From contig NZ_LVWJ02000019.1 of assembly GCF_001625015.1 (NCBI RefSeq), positions 248,001 through 312,000 of the forward strand: a stretch of 64,000 nucleotides of DNA. The letters run 5' to 3'. Source of the stretch: Lewinella sp. 4G2 (GTDB taxonomy: Bacteria > Bacteroidota > Bacteroidia > Chitinophagales > Saprospiraceae). A program made the translations under genes and the position numbers. This document shows positions 8,635-16,113 of this stretch, one piece after another. Within the stretch, counting starts at the first letter, position 1. Every line of letters starts with the position of its first letter. The notes under the pieces were generated by a model, which was given only the letters and a program-made list of their open reading frames with translations, was not told where the DNA came from and ran no database searches.

Positions 8635-9411
8635 ATGCCCCTGATCCTGGTAACGAACGATGATGGCATCACCGCCGGCGGTATCCGCGAACTCGTAGCG
8701 ATCGCCCGCACCTTCGGCGAAGTCATCGTTGTGGCGCCGGATAGCCCCCAATCCGCCCAGGGCCACGCCATCACGATCGAGACGCCCATTTTCGTAAGGG
8801 AATCGGACGTGTTCGGCCCCGACGTCAAAGCCTTTGAATGTAGCGGCACGCCGGTGGATTGCGTCAAGATCGCCAAGAGCGTTTTGCTGGAAGGGCGGAC
8901 GCCGGACCTCTGCGTATCGGGCATCAACCACGGGAGCAACGCGGCGGTGAATATCATCTATTCCGGTACGATGTCCGCCGCCATGGAGGCCAGTCTGGAA
9001 GGGGTACCGAGCATCGGCTTTAGCTACCTCGATTACGCCGCGGACGCCGACTTCAGCGTCTGCCGCCCCTACGTGGAAAAGATCATGCGCCAGGTGTTGG
9101 AAAACGGTATGGCCGGGGGCAGTCTCTACAACGTGAACATTCCCAAGCTGCCGGCCAGTGAGATCAAAGGCATCAAAGTATGCCGGCAGGCGGACGCCCG
9201 CTGGGTGGAAAAGTACCGGGCCGGCGAAGACCCCCGCGGCCGCCCCTATTACTGGCTGACGGGCGAATTCGTCAATAACGACCCGCACGAGGATGCTGAC
9301 GCTAATGCACTATTGGCCGGATACGTCAGCCTGGTCCCAAGCCACCACGATCTTACGGATTACCGGACGTTTGAACGCCTGAAGAAGAATTTTAGTCGCG
9401 TAGTCGGGTAG
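8635..9411 (+). CDS. surE: 5'/3'-nucleotidase SurE
   Basis: The protein has 258 residues from the ATG at 8635. The upstream in-frame extension has no similarity to the family. The N-terminus ILVTNDDGITAGGI is the SurE metal-binding signature (Asp-Asp), followed by VVAPDSPQSAQGHAIT, CSGTPVDCVKIA and the SGINHGSNAAVNIIYSGTMS block. SurE removes phosphate from nucleoside monophosphates and is linked to stationary-phase survival. The last codons (VVG, then stop) are contributed by the start of a GTAGTCGG repeat array, so the C-terminus has been shaped by that repeat. Confidence 0.95.
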   Translation: MPLILVTNDDGITAGGIRELVAIARTFGEVIVVAPDSPQSAQGHAITIETPIFVRESDVFGPDVKAFECSGTPVDCVKIAKSVLLEGRTPDLCVSGINHGSNAAVNIIYSGTMSAAMEASLEGVPSIGFSYLDYAADADFSVCRPYVEKIMRQVLENGMAGGSLYNVNIPKLPASEIKGIKVCRQADARWVEKYRAGEDPRGRPYYWLTGEFVNNDPHEDADANALLAGYVSLVPSHHDLTDYRTFERLKKNFSRVVG

Positions 9412-9463
9412 TCGGGTAGTCGGGTAGTACGTTACTACCCGACTACGCTACTACCCGACTACA
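9399..9463. repeat. GTAGTCGG direct and inverted repeat array
   Basis: Copies of GTAGTCGG run from the last codons of surE and are followed by inverted CCGACTAC copies, giving a long hairpin. Related arrays lie at 9878-9925 and 49984-50065. It may act as a terminator, but it looks mainly like an expanding simple repeat. Confidence 0.8.
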
Positions 9464-9501
9464 ATACTAACAAAGTCGTGTAAAAACGTATATTCACAGC
9501 T

Positions 9502-9870
9502 ATGAAGAAGCGTATCTGCCCGGAATGCGGCGAAGAATACACCGGCCGTTCGGACAAGAAATTCTGTTCCAGCCCCTGCCGCGCCGGTCATCACAACCGT
9601 AAGAACGCGGAGGATAATTCCTTTCAGCGGAGCATCAACAATATCCTGAAGCACAACCGTAACGTCCTGGCCGAGCTTAACCCGGACGGAAAGGCCAACG
9701 TGCGGAAGGATCGGCTGATCGACCGGGGCTTCAAGTTCCGCTACTTCACCAATCAGTATCGGACGAAGAACGATACGCTGTACCACTTCTGCTACGATTA
9801 CGGCTACCGCGTGGAGAAGGCGGATAGCGACTGGGTGTTTCTGATTAAGCGGCAGGAGTACGTGGAGTGA
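9502..9870 (+). CDS. zinc-ribbon protein of unknown function
   Basis: The protein has 122 residues. The first 30 carry a four-cysteine zinc ribbon, CPECGEEYTGRSDKKFCSSPC. The remainder is a soluble, basic, helical segment (SFQRSINNILKHNRNVL) followed by a short beta-rich tail with many aromatic residues (YHFCYDYGYRVEKADSDW). Proteins of this build are common in Bacteroidota and carry no assigned function. It is flanked on both sides by GTAGTCGG arrays, which makes it a free-standing unit. The ATG at 9502 follows an AT-rich leader without a purine-rich ribosome site, as is usual in the phylum. Confidence 0.75.
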   Translation: MKKRICPECGEEYTGRSDKKFCSSPCRAGHHNRKNAEDNSFQRSINNILKHNRNVLAELNPDGKANVRKDRLIDRGFKFRYFTNQYRTKNDTLYHFCYDYGYRVEKADSDWVFLIKRQEYVE

Positions 9871-9877
9871 TTTAGTT

Positions 9878-9925
9878 GGGTAGTCGGGTAGTCGGGTAGT
9901 CGGGTAGTCGGGTAGTCGGGTAGTC
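9878..9925. repeat. GTAGTCGG direct repeat array
   Basis: About five to six head-to-tail copies of GTAGTCGG follow the zinc-ribbon gene. Unlike the arrays at 9.4 kb and 50 kb, no inverted arm follows. Confidence 0.8.
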
Positions 9926-10028
9926 CGCAATATTATTCAGCCTTTCAGGTTTTTCAACTAACTACTCTTTTAGCAGTCTTTCGTCTAAAGTCTTTCTTCT
10001 AGCCTCTTTCCTCTCCTCAAAGCAAGTA

Positions 10029-10331
10029 ATGATTTCCAAGTACGATAATCTCCTGGTGGGCATGCTGGTTGCCATTGCCGTCGCCCTCATTGGCTACGCC
10101 CTTTGCGTGCAGGGGGTGGAGTCCGCCAACCAGCTCTTCGATATTTCGATGCAGTGGCGGCAGCGTTCCCTGGCTTTGATCGGTATCTGCCTGAACGTCA
10201 TCCCTATGAACTACTTCCGCAAGAAGTACTGGAACAAGGCGCTGCGGGGGCTCGTGATCGGGACCTTTTTACTCGCCGTAGCCTGGTTTATTTACTTTGG
10301 CAATGACTTGCTGAACGGAGCGGCGACCTAA
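10029..10331 (+). CDS. small membrane protein, function unknown
   Basis: The protein has 100 residues and about three hydrophobic segments (about 10-30, 45-60 and 72-92). A basic loop (YFRKKYWNKALR) lies between the second and third. I do not recognise the family. It is followed after 34 bp by the spermidine-synthase-like gene on the same strand, but a promoter-like TACCTTTG lies between them, so co-transcription is uncertain. Codon use matches its neighbours, and the clean helix layout supports a real gene. Confidence 0.6.
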   Translation: MISKYDNLLVGMLVAIAVALIGYALCVQGVESANQLFDISMQWRQRSLALIGICLNVIPMNYFRKKYWNKALRGLVIGTFLLAVAWFIYFGNDLLNGAAT

Positions 10332-10352
10332 ACACAGTCCTGGCCGCGGGAC

Positions 10353-10360
10353 CTACCTTT
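10353..10360 (+). promoter_or_regulatory. candidate -7 element (TACCTTTG) adjacent to a GTG start
   Basis: TACCTTTG matches the Bacteroidota -7 consensus TAnnTTTG and ends only about 5 bp before the GTG at 10366. The transcript would have almost no leader. No clear -33 TTG was found at the right distance, so confidence is moderate. Confidence 0.45.
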
Positions 10361-10365
10361 GCGCC

Positions 10366-11052
10366 GTGGCGGTTACCATCCCCAAATACAAATACTGGCT
10401 GAGCCACCTTACGGAGCAGGTCCTGGAAACGGCTACCTCTCCGTACAATGACTACCTGCAGGTCAGCCTCGTCAGTGGCCGCCTGCAACTCGTTGCGGAG
10501 GACGCGATCTACAGCTTCGGTGATTACTACCTCAACTTCCGCAAAACATTCGACCGCTTCGTATTCGACGCCCTGCCGGAGGATGCGTCCGTACTCGTCC
10601 TCGGCCTGGGCCTGGGGAGTATTCCGGAGTTACTAGAGCGTCACCATGGTCTGAAGTACGAGTACGTAGCCGTTGAGATTGACCCGGTCATCATTGAACT
10701 GGCGTCCGACTATAGCTTGCCCGCGTTGCAATCCCCCATCGAAGTCGTGCAGGCCGATGCCTTCGCCTTTTTGCAGTTGGACGACCGGACCTACGACCTC
10801 ATTTGCGTCGACGTTTTTCAGGATGCGGACATTCCCGACCACATCCTCACCCACGAGTTCCTGCACCTGCTGCAGGCCCGCCTCGCTAAAGGTGGAGCCC
10901 TCATCTACAACCGCCTGGCGGATACCGCTGAGCACCGGGAGGAAGCCCGGGTGTATTACGATGAGGTGTTCCGCATCACCTTCCCGGATGCCGGCGTCGT
11001 GGATACGGGGGGCAACTATATGTTGATCAACGAGGACGAGTTTATTAAATAG
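10366..11052 (+). CDS. spermidine-synthase-like SAM-dependent enzyme
   Basis: The protein has 228 residues with a GTG start. A Rossmann-type methyltransferase core is visible: VLVLGLGLGSIPELL (SAM-binding glycine loop), YEYVAVEIDPVIIELA (acidic end of strand 2), VVQADAFAFL, and DLICVDVFQDADIPDHI where polyamine synthases have their active-site Asp. Fold and motif order fit the spermidine synthase-like family. The short N-terminus and altered active-site motif mean a true aminopropyltransferase role is not assured. The next gene starts about 155 bp downstream. Confidence 0.75.
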   Translation: MAVTIPKYKYWLSHLTEQVLETATSPYNDYLQVSLVSGRLQLVAEDAIYSFGDYYLNFRKTFDRFVFDALPEDASVLVLGLGLGSIPELLERHHGLKYEYVAVEIDPVIIELASDYSLPALQSPIEVVQADAFAFLQLDDRTYDLICVDVFQDADIPDHILTHEFLHLLQARLAKGGALIYNRLADTAEHREEARVYYDEVFRITFPDAGVVDTGGNYMLINEDEFIK

Positions 11053-11208
11053 CTCGCGTCGTCGGACGATTCACCAGAAATAAGGCACAGCCGTTTCCTG
11101 GCTTCGTCCAACGACTTGAATAACTCAAATCCTAATTTTCTTACACGGCATTACTAAAAATTCTTTGGCCATAACTGAGGAAAATGCGTATGCGCTTCCT
11201 CCAGTGAA

Positions 11209-11943
11209 TTGTCCGACGACAAGATCGTTTCTACATTCCGTCACAACCCCCTCTACCCCAAATTTGTCCTTCACCAGATGGCCTACCCTACTTTCACGCA
11301 ACGCCTTGCCTACGCCAAACGGTGGCGGTCGCGCCGTGGGGAACGGCTGGCAGCGTTATGGGCTAAGCCCCTAAGTTTGCGCGGCGCGCTCGATCTATTT
11401 TTTGCGGGCCTCGACTACGTCGGCTTCAGCGATCTGTACGAGGCGACGACTACCTTATTTGCGCCTCGGTCCCGCCCACTTACGCCGCGGGAACGCGCCC
11501 TGCTCAAACCTTACTTCGGCAACAGCATCCCCTGGGATTTGATCCGCATCGACGAACGGGCCTGGGTCGGGCCGCGCTTCGCCAACCTGTGCTACGTCAG
11601 CTTGCACACCATCAATTCCTGGGGCCCGATGTCGGACCACGTCCTGGTCCACGAGGTCGTTCACGTTTGGCAGTACACCCACCGGGGGGCGGCCTACATC
11701 CCCCGGGCCCTATACGCGCAGACGACCGAAATGGGTTACAATTACGGTGGCCTTATGGAGCTCGACGCCGCTTACGAACTCGAAGATTTCAACTACGAGC
11801 AGCAGGCCGATATCATCGAAGATGCCTTTCGCCTCGCCAACGGGTACCAAGCGCAGTGGGAGCCCGGCCGGGGGGCCGAGATCCTTCCCTACTACCAACC
11901 TTACCTGGCCGAGATTCGCGCCGCCAACTATCAGCCATGGTAA
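11209..11943 (+). CDS. zincin-like putative metallopeptidase (vgr-related/DUF4157-like)
   Basis: The protein has 244 residues. A clear HExxH zinc motif is present in SDHVLVHEVVHVWQYTHRG (about residue 148), followed by a helix with FNYEQQADIIED. This combination resembles the DUF4157/vgr-related proteins in which HExxHxxQ precedes an EQQA segment. No signal peptide is seen. The start used is a TTG at 11209; an ATG at 11278 is possible, but the residues between read like part of the fold. It overlaps the following glycosyltransferase by 7 bp, so the two are probably co-translated. Protease activity is inferred only from the motif. Confidence 0.6.
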   Translation: MSDDKIVSTFRHNPLYPKFVLHQMAYPTFTQRLAYAKRWRSRRGERLAALWAKPLSLRGALDLFFAGLDYVGFSDLYEATTTLFAPRSRPLTPRERALLKPYFGNSIPWDLIRIDERAWVGPRFANLCYVSLHTINSWGPMSDHVLVHEVVHVWQYTHRGAAYIPRALYAQTTEMGYNYGGLMELDAAYELEDFNYEQQADIIEDAFRLANGYQAQWEPGRGAEILPYYQPYLAEIRAANYQPW

Positions 11944-12827
11944 GTATCTGCATCCCTACTTATCAGTACGACGTTACGAAACTCGTTCTTCGTTTGCAGG
12001 AGCAGATGGACGAAGTAGATTTTCCTACCGAACTCCTGGTTTATGATGATGCGAGCCCGCAGGTGCCGGGTTGGTGGGCCAGTAAACAAAAGCTGGAGCG
12101 GCGGGGGACCGTACTCAAACGCCTGGAACACAACCTCGGCCGGGGGAAGATCCGTAACCAATTGGTCCGCGACGCGCGCTTCCCTTTCGTGCTATTGTTG
12201 GACGCCGACGCGGCCGTACCGAACGACTTCCTCGCCACCTACGGGCGCCACCTCAACCTCCACCAACCGATCCTCCCCCTCCTACTGATTGGCGGGCGAA
12301 CCTACGCCGAAGATCCACCCACCGACCGCAGTCTCCACCTCCACTGGTGGTACGGACGGAAACGGGAGAGTACGGACCGGCCGTACCGGGAGAATCCTTT
12401 TCACGGGTTCCAATCCAACAACTTTGTCGCCTCCCGCCAGCTGTTGCTGGACCGCCCCTTCCCGGAAGACGCCATCGGCTACGGCCACGAGGATACGCTG
12501 TGGGGTCAACAGCTGGAGGGGAAGGGCATCACGCTGAAGCGCATCGATAACCCCGTCGTCCACCTGGGTTTAGAACCGGCGCCGACCTTTCTCCGGAAGC
12601 AGCGGGAGGCCATCCTGAATTTAGCCCGCCTCCGGTCCCAACACCCGCACCTGCGTACGCGCCTAACGGATCTGTACGAGAAGGCTCCCCTCATGGGAAA
12701 GCTGGTAAAACTACTGCCAGAAAAGATCCTGATACAATACCTGATGGAAGTGAAAAAGCCGGACCTGCGGGGCCTCGATGCGCTAAAGCTCCGGTGGTAC
12801 GCGGAGGAAATGGGGAAGCGTAATTAG
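11937..12827 (+). CDS. GT2 family glycosyltransferase
   Basis: The protein has 296 residues from the ATG at 11937, inside the last codons of the upstream gene. GT-A features are clear: VSICIPTYQYD at the N-terminus, ELLVYDDAS (nucleotide-binding Asp), NLGRGKIRNQLV, and FVLLLDADAAVP with the DxD-type metal motif (about residue 90). GYGHEDTLWGQQL, like the ED motif of acceptor-side catalysis, comes later. There is no membrane segment apart from weak hydrophobic stretches, so it probably acts at the cytoplasmic face. Donor and acceptor are unknown. The overlap with the zincin-like gene suggests a joint role. Confidence 0.85.
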   Translation: MVSICIPTYQYDVTKLVLRLQEQMDEVDFPTELLVYDDASPQVPGWWASKQKLERRGTVLKRLEHNLGRGKIRNQLVRDARFPFVLLLDADAAVPNDFLATYGRHLNLHQPILPLLLIGGRTYAEDPPTDRSLHLHWWYGRKRESTDRPYRENPFHGFQSNNFVASRQLLLDRPFPEDAIGYGHEDTLWGQQLEGKGITLKRIDNPVVHLGLEPAPTFLRKQREAILNLARLRSQHPHLRTRLTDLYEKAPLMGKLVKLLPEKILIQYLMEVKKPDLRGLDALKLRWYAEEMGKRN

Positions 12828-12879
12828 GACCAAGGATATGCATCGTAGCGTGTCGTGAGATCCGCTAGTTCAAGCAATC

Positions 12880-13839
12880 TCAGGCACCAACCGCCCACAA
12901 ACTATCGGCGAACCAACCTTTGCTATCCTCGAAATTACGGATGAAGCGGAAGTTGGCTTCGGCGGCGAGTTCCTGGATCTCACGGCGGCTGTACTTCTGG
13001 CTCACCTCTACGGAAATGGCCTCGAAGGGCTCGAACTCGATGGTCTCGTCCAGGTCCGCCAAATGAACGGTCTGCTTACCCTGGGTGACGATGAAGCTGC
13101 GGGCGGCACCGGAGACAGGGTCGTAGGTTTCCCAGTGGCGGAAGGCATTGGTTTGGAAGTCCGCCCCCAGTTCCCGGTTGATGCGGTGTAATAGATTGAG
13201 GTTGAAAGCGGCGGTGTGCCCCGCCGGATCGTTGTAGGCCGCCAGGATTTGCGCGGGGTCCTTCTTGAGATCAAAACCCGTCAGCAACAGATCTCCGGGA
13301 CGGAGGTAGGTGCCCAGTTGAAGCATAAAGGTGGCTGCTTCGGCCACGGTAAAGTTGCCCACGTTGGCGCCCGGAAAGAGGACGAGCCGGCGGCGGTCTG
13401 CCCCACCCTGCCCGAGGCGATCGAGCGCCGCGAGGTATTCGCCCTGCACGGGTTGGAAGGTCAGTTGTGGCCAGCGGCGGTCGATCAGGCTCCCCAGCAT
13501 TTCGATGGCGTGCATGCTGATGTCGATCGGCCGGTAAGTGAAGTCCGCCCCCTCCGCAATGAAGTGCTCGATGAGGAATTGGGTCTTGGAGCCATCGCCC
13601 GCGCCTAGTTCCACCAGATCGAAGGCCTGGCCCCGCATCTGCGCCAGCAGGTCCGGCGCCGCGCTTTGGAAGATCTCCCGTTCGCAATTCGTCAGATAAT
13701 ATTCTGGCATGGCCATGATGGCTTGGAAGAGCTTATCCCCACGGTCGTCGTAGAACCACTTGCTCGACAGGCGTTTGGGCTTGGCGCGCAAACCCTCCAG
13801 CGTTTCGGTGGCAAAGGCGGAATGAGCGGAGTGATTCAT
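12880..13839 (-). CDS. egtD: L-histidine N-alpha-methyltransferase EgtD
   Basis: The protein has 319 residues, the usual EgtD length. It trimethylates histidine to hercynine, the first step of ergothioneine synthesis. Signatures are KWFYDDRGDKLFQAIM, PEYYLTNCEREI, the SAM loop ELGAGDGSKT, FPGANVGNF and the late EVSQKYSRREI segment, whose Glu and Ser correspond to the histidine-binding pair. It lies 45 bp downstream of egtB on the same strand, which supports the assignment over other class I methyltransferases. Confidence 0.93.
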   Translation of the reverse strand: MNHSAHSAFATETLEGLRAKPKRLSSKWFYDDRGDKLFQAIMAMPEYYLTNCEREIFQSAAPDLLAQMRGQAFDLVELGAGDGSKTQFLIEHFIAEGADFTYRPIDISMHAIEMLGSLIDRRWPQLTFQPVQGEYLAALDRLGQGGADRRRLVLFPGANVGNFTVAEAATFMLQLGTYLRPGDLLLTGFDLKKDPAQILAAYNDPAGHTAAFNLNLLHRINRELGADFQTNAFRHWETYDPVSGAARSFIVTQGKQTVHLADLDETIEFEPFEAISVEVSQKYSRREIQELAAEANFRFIRNFEDSKGWFADSLWAVGA

Positions 13840-13884
13840 AGTACAAGGTGGGAGGAAACGGTAGCGGACAAACTAAGGCAGTAT

Positions 13885-15153
13885 TTACGAAAGGCCATCC
13901 CAAGCCAGCCGGATGCCGGTGAACTGCCACCGCTTATCCGTCTGAAAGAAGTTGCGGTAACTCACCCGGGCGTGGCTCTGCGGTGTGGCACAACTCCCCC
14001 CACGCAGGACCATCTGGTTAACCATGAACTTGCCGTTATACTCGCCCAGTGCCCCTTCCGGCCGCGGGTAACGGGGGTAAGGCAAGTAGGCGGAATTGGT
14101 CCACTCCCAGGTATCTCCCAAGAGGTCACCCGATGCGAGCGGTTGGAAGTTGGTTCGGTCGGACCAGTTTTGATCGTTGCGGACTCCGCCACCGGCCACT
14201 TTGCAGGCGGCCTCCCACTCGAATTCTGTCGGCAGGCGGGCGCCGGCCCAGCGGGCGTAGGCATCCGCTTCGTACCAACTCACGTGGGTGACGGGGAGGG
14301 AAGGGTCAACCGGTTGCAGGCCACCCCCAAGTTGGTAGTGCAGCCATTTGCCGGACTCATCCTGGACCCAATAGAGCGGCGCCTTGACTTCTAACGAACG
14401 GGCCCATTCGATGCCCTCCATCTGCCAGAGTTCGAAACGTTCGTAGCCGCCGTCGCGCATGAAGCGGAGGTAGTCCCCGTTCGCGACGAGGGAAGTAGCC
14501 AAGCGGAAGTCTTCCAGGTAGACCTGGTGGACGCTCAATTCATTATCCCAACAAAAGCCGCTGCCTTCATGGCCGATGGTGTGAAGACCAGTCTCCACCT
14601 TGAGGTATTCCCCTTGGTAGGCAGCTTGGGTTTCGGTAGTTACGGGTTCGTCCGTGTAGGCGGGGAAGAAGGGGTTTGTCCCCAGGATGTATTTGATGTC
14701 CGTCAGCAAAAGCTCCTGGTGCTGCTGTTCGTGGTGGCAGCCCAATTCGACGAGTTCGCGGATACGGATAATCTCCCGGTGGTCGGAAGCGAGCAATTCG
14801 GCAATACGCTCATCCACGTGCCGCCGGTAGTCCAGGATGGTACTAAGTTCGGGCCGGGTCATGTTCCCCCGGTTGGAGCGGGTGATGCGTGGCCCCTGGC
14901 TCTCGTAGTAACTATTGAAGAACCAGTTTAATGCGGTGTCGTACGGAGTGTAGCCGTCGACGTACTCCGCGAGGATAAAGTTTTCGAAAAACCAGGTGAC
15001 GTGCCCGAGGTGCCACTTCGGTGGGCTTACGTCGGGGTAGGGTTGGACGACGTAATCCTCCGGCCGGAGGGGGGCACACAACGCGACGCTTTGTTGGCGG
15101 ACGACCAGAAAATGATCGGCAAGACTCGTGTTACTGTCGATGCTTTTGGTCAT
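13885..15153 (-). CDS. egtB: ergothioneine sulfoxide synthase EgtB
   Basis: The protein has 422 residues. An N-terminal DinB-like helical domain contributes the iron-binding histidines in HLGHVTWFFE (about 48-51) and HHEQQHQE (HX3HXE, about 139-145). The C-terminal FGE-sulfatase domain ends in LRGGSCATP, YRNFF and RWQFTGIRLA. EgtB joins hercynine to a thiol with oxygen. Since no egtA or egtC is nearby, a cysteine-using enzyme is likely, but the thiol partner cannot be read from sequence alone. Its start overlaps the upstream DUF427 gene by 4 bp (ATGA), showing translational coupling. Confidence 0.92.
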   Translation of the reverse strand: MTKSIDSNTSLADHFLVVRQQSVALCAPLRPEDYVVQPYPDVSPPKWHLGHVTWFFENFILAEYVDGYTPYDTALNWFFNSYYESQGPRITRSNRGNMTRPELSTILDYRRHVDERIAELLASDHREIIRIRELVELGCHHEQQHQELLLTDIKYILGTNPFFPAYTDEPVTTETQAAYQGEYLKVETGLHTIGHEGSGFCWDNELSVHQVYLEDFRLATSLVANGDYLRFMRDGGYERFELWQMEGIEWARSLEVKAPLYWVQDESGKWLHYQLGGGLQPVDPSLPVTHVSWYEADAYARWAGARLPTEFEWEAACKVAGGGVRNDQNWSDRTNFQPLASGDLLGDTWEWTNSAYLPYPRYPRPEGALGEYNGKFMVNQMVLRGGSCATPQSHARVSYRNFFQTDKRWQFTGIRLAWDGLS

Positions 15154-15446
15154 GCGGTGGCCACTTCGGAGACGGCCACTCCCTTCCAGAAAGCGATGTA
15201 CCCGGCAATCTTCTGAGCTTTGGGGTAAGGTTCCCGGTAAACCCAGGCGGCGTCGGCGTTGACGTCATCACCCACCACCACGTCGTAATAGCTGCAGTCT
15301 CCCTTCCACCCGCAAAAACTGGTGGTATCGGAGTGGCGGAGGTAATCCTTATTCACGGCCGTTTCCGGAAAGTAGTGGTTGCCCTCTACGACGACCGTTT
15401 CGTCGCTCTCGGCGAGCACCCGGCCGTTCCACTTAGCTTGCATCAT
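15150..15446 (-). CDS. DUF427 protein
   Basis: The protein has 98 residues from the first of two adjacent ATGs (15446 and 15443); a further upstream start at 15518 adds unlike sequence. The family motif SFCGWKGDCSYYDVV and the PETAV segment mark it as DUF427, a small beta-rich fold of unknown function. It is the first gene of the ergothioneine operon and overlaps egtB by 4 bp. DUF427 proteins recur near thiol and redox genes, but no reaction is established. Confidence 0.82.
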   Translation of the reverse strand: MMQAKWNGRVLAESDETVVVEGNHYFPETAVNKDYLRHSDTTSFCGWKGDCSYYDVVVGDDVNADAAWVYREPYPKAQKIAGYIAFWKGVAVSEVATA

Positions 15447-15589
15447 ATTGCTAATCTTCTTTAATCTGCCACTTAACGCCAAGCTATTGGATAGGTTGAG
15501 ATAAGAACGGCCCAACATCCTGAATGCGAAGGAACACCGACTGCAGACTATAGACTACAGACTGTAGACTACACCTTCCCCCAACGCAG

Positions 15590-15620
15590 AAAGCCCAACC
15601 ACTGTACGTGATTGGGCTAT
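15590..15620 (-). terminator. hairpin terminator downstream of rplS
   Basis: AGCCCAACC and ATTGGGCT pair around a 10-base loop (15592-15618) directly after rplS on the minus strand. The following T-run is short (GGGCTTT). Confidence 0.6.
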
Positions 15621-15646
15621 CCGGATACAAAGAAGCGAAAACGTTC

Positions 15647-15997
15647 TTAGTTAATGCGACGCTCTTTGATACGGGCCTTCTTACCGACGCGGTCACGCAG
15701 GTAGAAAAGACGGCTGCGACGCACCTTACCGTGCTTGACGATCTTGACGGTGTCAATCGCGGGAGAGTTCATGGGGAAGATACGCTCAACGCCAATGCCG
15801 TTGGAGATCTTGCGAACGGTGAAGGTCTTCGTAGCGCCTTCGCCTTTGATCTGGATCACATCGCCGCGGAACTGCTGGATACGGGACTTTTCGCCCTCCG
15901 TAATCCGGTAGTCAACGATGACGGTGTCGCCGGCACGAAAATCGGCAAATTCCGTTTTCTTGGCCAACTGTTCTTGTACAAATGAAATAGCATCCAT
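15647..15997 (-). CDS. rplS: 50S ribosomal protein L19
   Basis: The protein has 116 residues from the ATG at 15997, the usual L19 size. An in-frame ATG at 16066 would add 23 basic residues that lie upstream of the mapped promoter. Family signatures are FRAGDTVIVDYRITEGEKSR, FTVRKISNGIGVERIFPMNS and the C-terminal VRRSRLFYLRDRVGKKARIK. L19 sits at the 30S-50S interface. The usual bacterial partners (rimM, trmD, rpsP) are not adjacent, so it is a single-gene unit with its own promoter and terminator. Confidence 0.97.
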   Translation of the reverse strand: MDAISFVQEQLAKKTEFADFRAGDTVIVDYRITEGEKSRIQQFRGDVIQIKGEGATKTFTVRKISNGIGVERIFPMNSPAIDTVKIVKHGKVRRSRLFYLRDRVGKKARIKERRIN

Positions 15998-16035
15998 GGC
16001 GGAGTAATTTTCTGGTAGTCGCTTTTTGCGGGGTG

Positions 16036-16066
16036 CAAAGGTACGTACTCTCTTTTTGCTGGGCAA
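16036..16066 (-). promoter_or_regulatory. rplS promoter, Bacteroidota type
   Basis: On the minus strand, TTG (16066-16064), a 20-bp spacer and TACCTTTG (16043-16036) match the TTG-N17-23-TAnnTTTG consensus. The leader to the ATG at 15997 is about 35 nt. Confidence 0.75.
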
Positions 16067-16113
16067 TAGGCGCCTGAATTTATTTTCGGCGTTGGCGGCC
16101 CTTCCCGGCTGGA

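Noticed and set aside
9399-9463. GTAGTCGG arrays as CRISPR-like repeats
   Set aside because: The unit is 8 bp and repeats head to tail without spacers.
12647-12663. GCACCTGCGTACGCGCC as a further copy of the 17-bp word
   Set aside because: It has two mismatches in the fixed part and lies in codons that fit the glycosyltransferase. It is kept only as a weak candidate.
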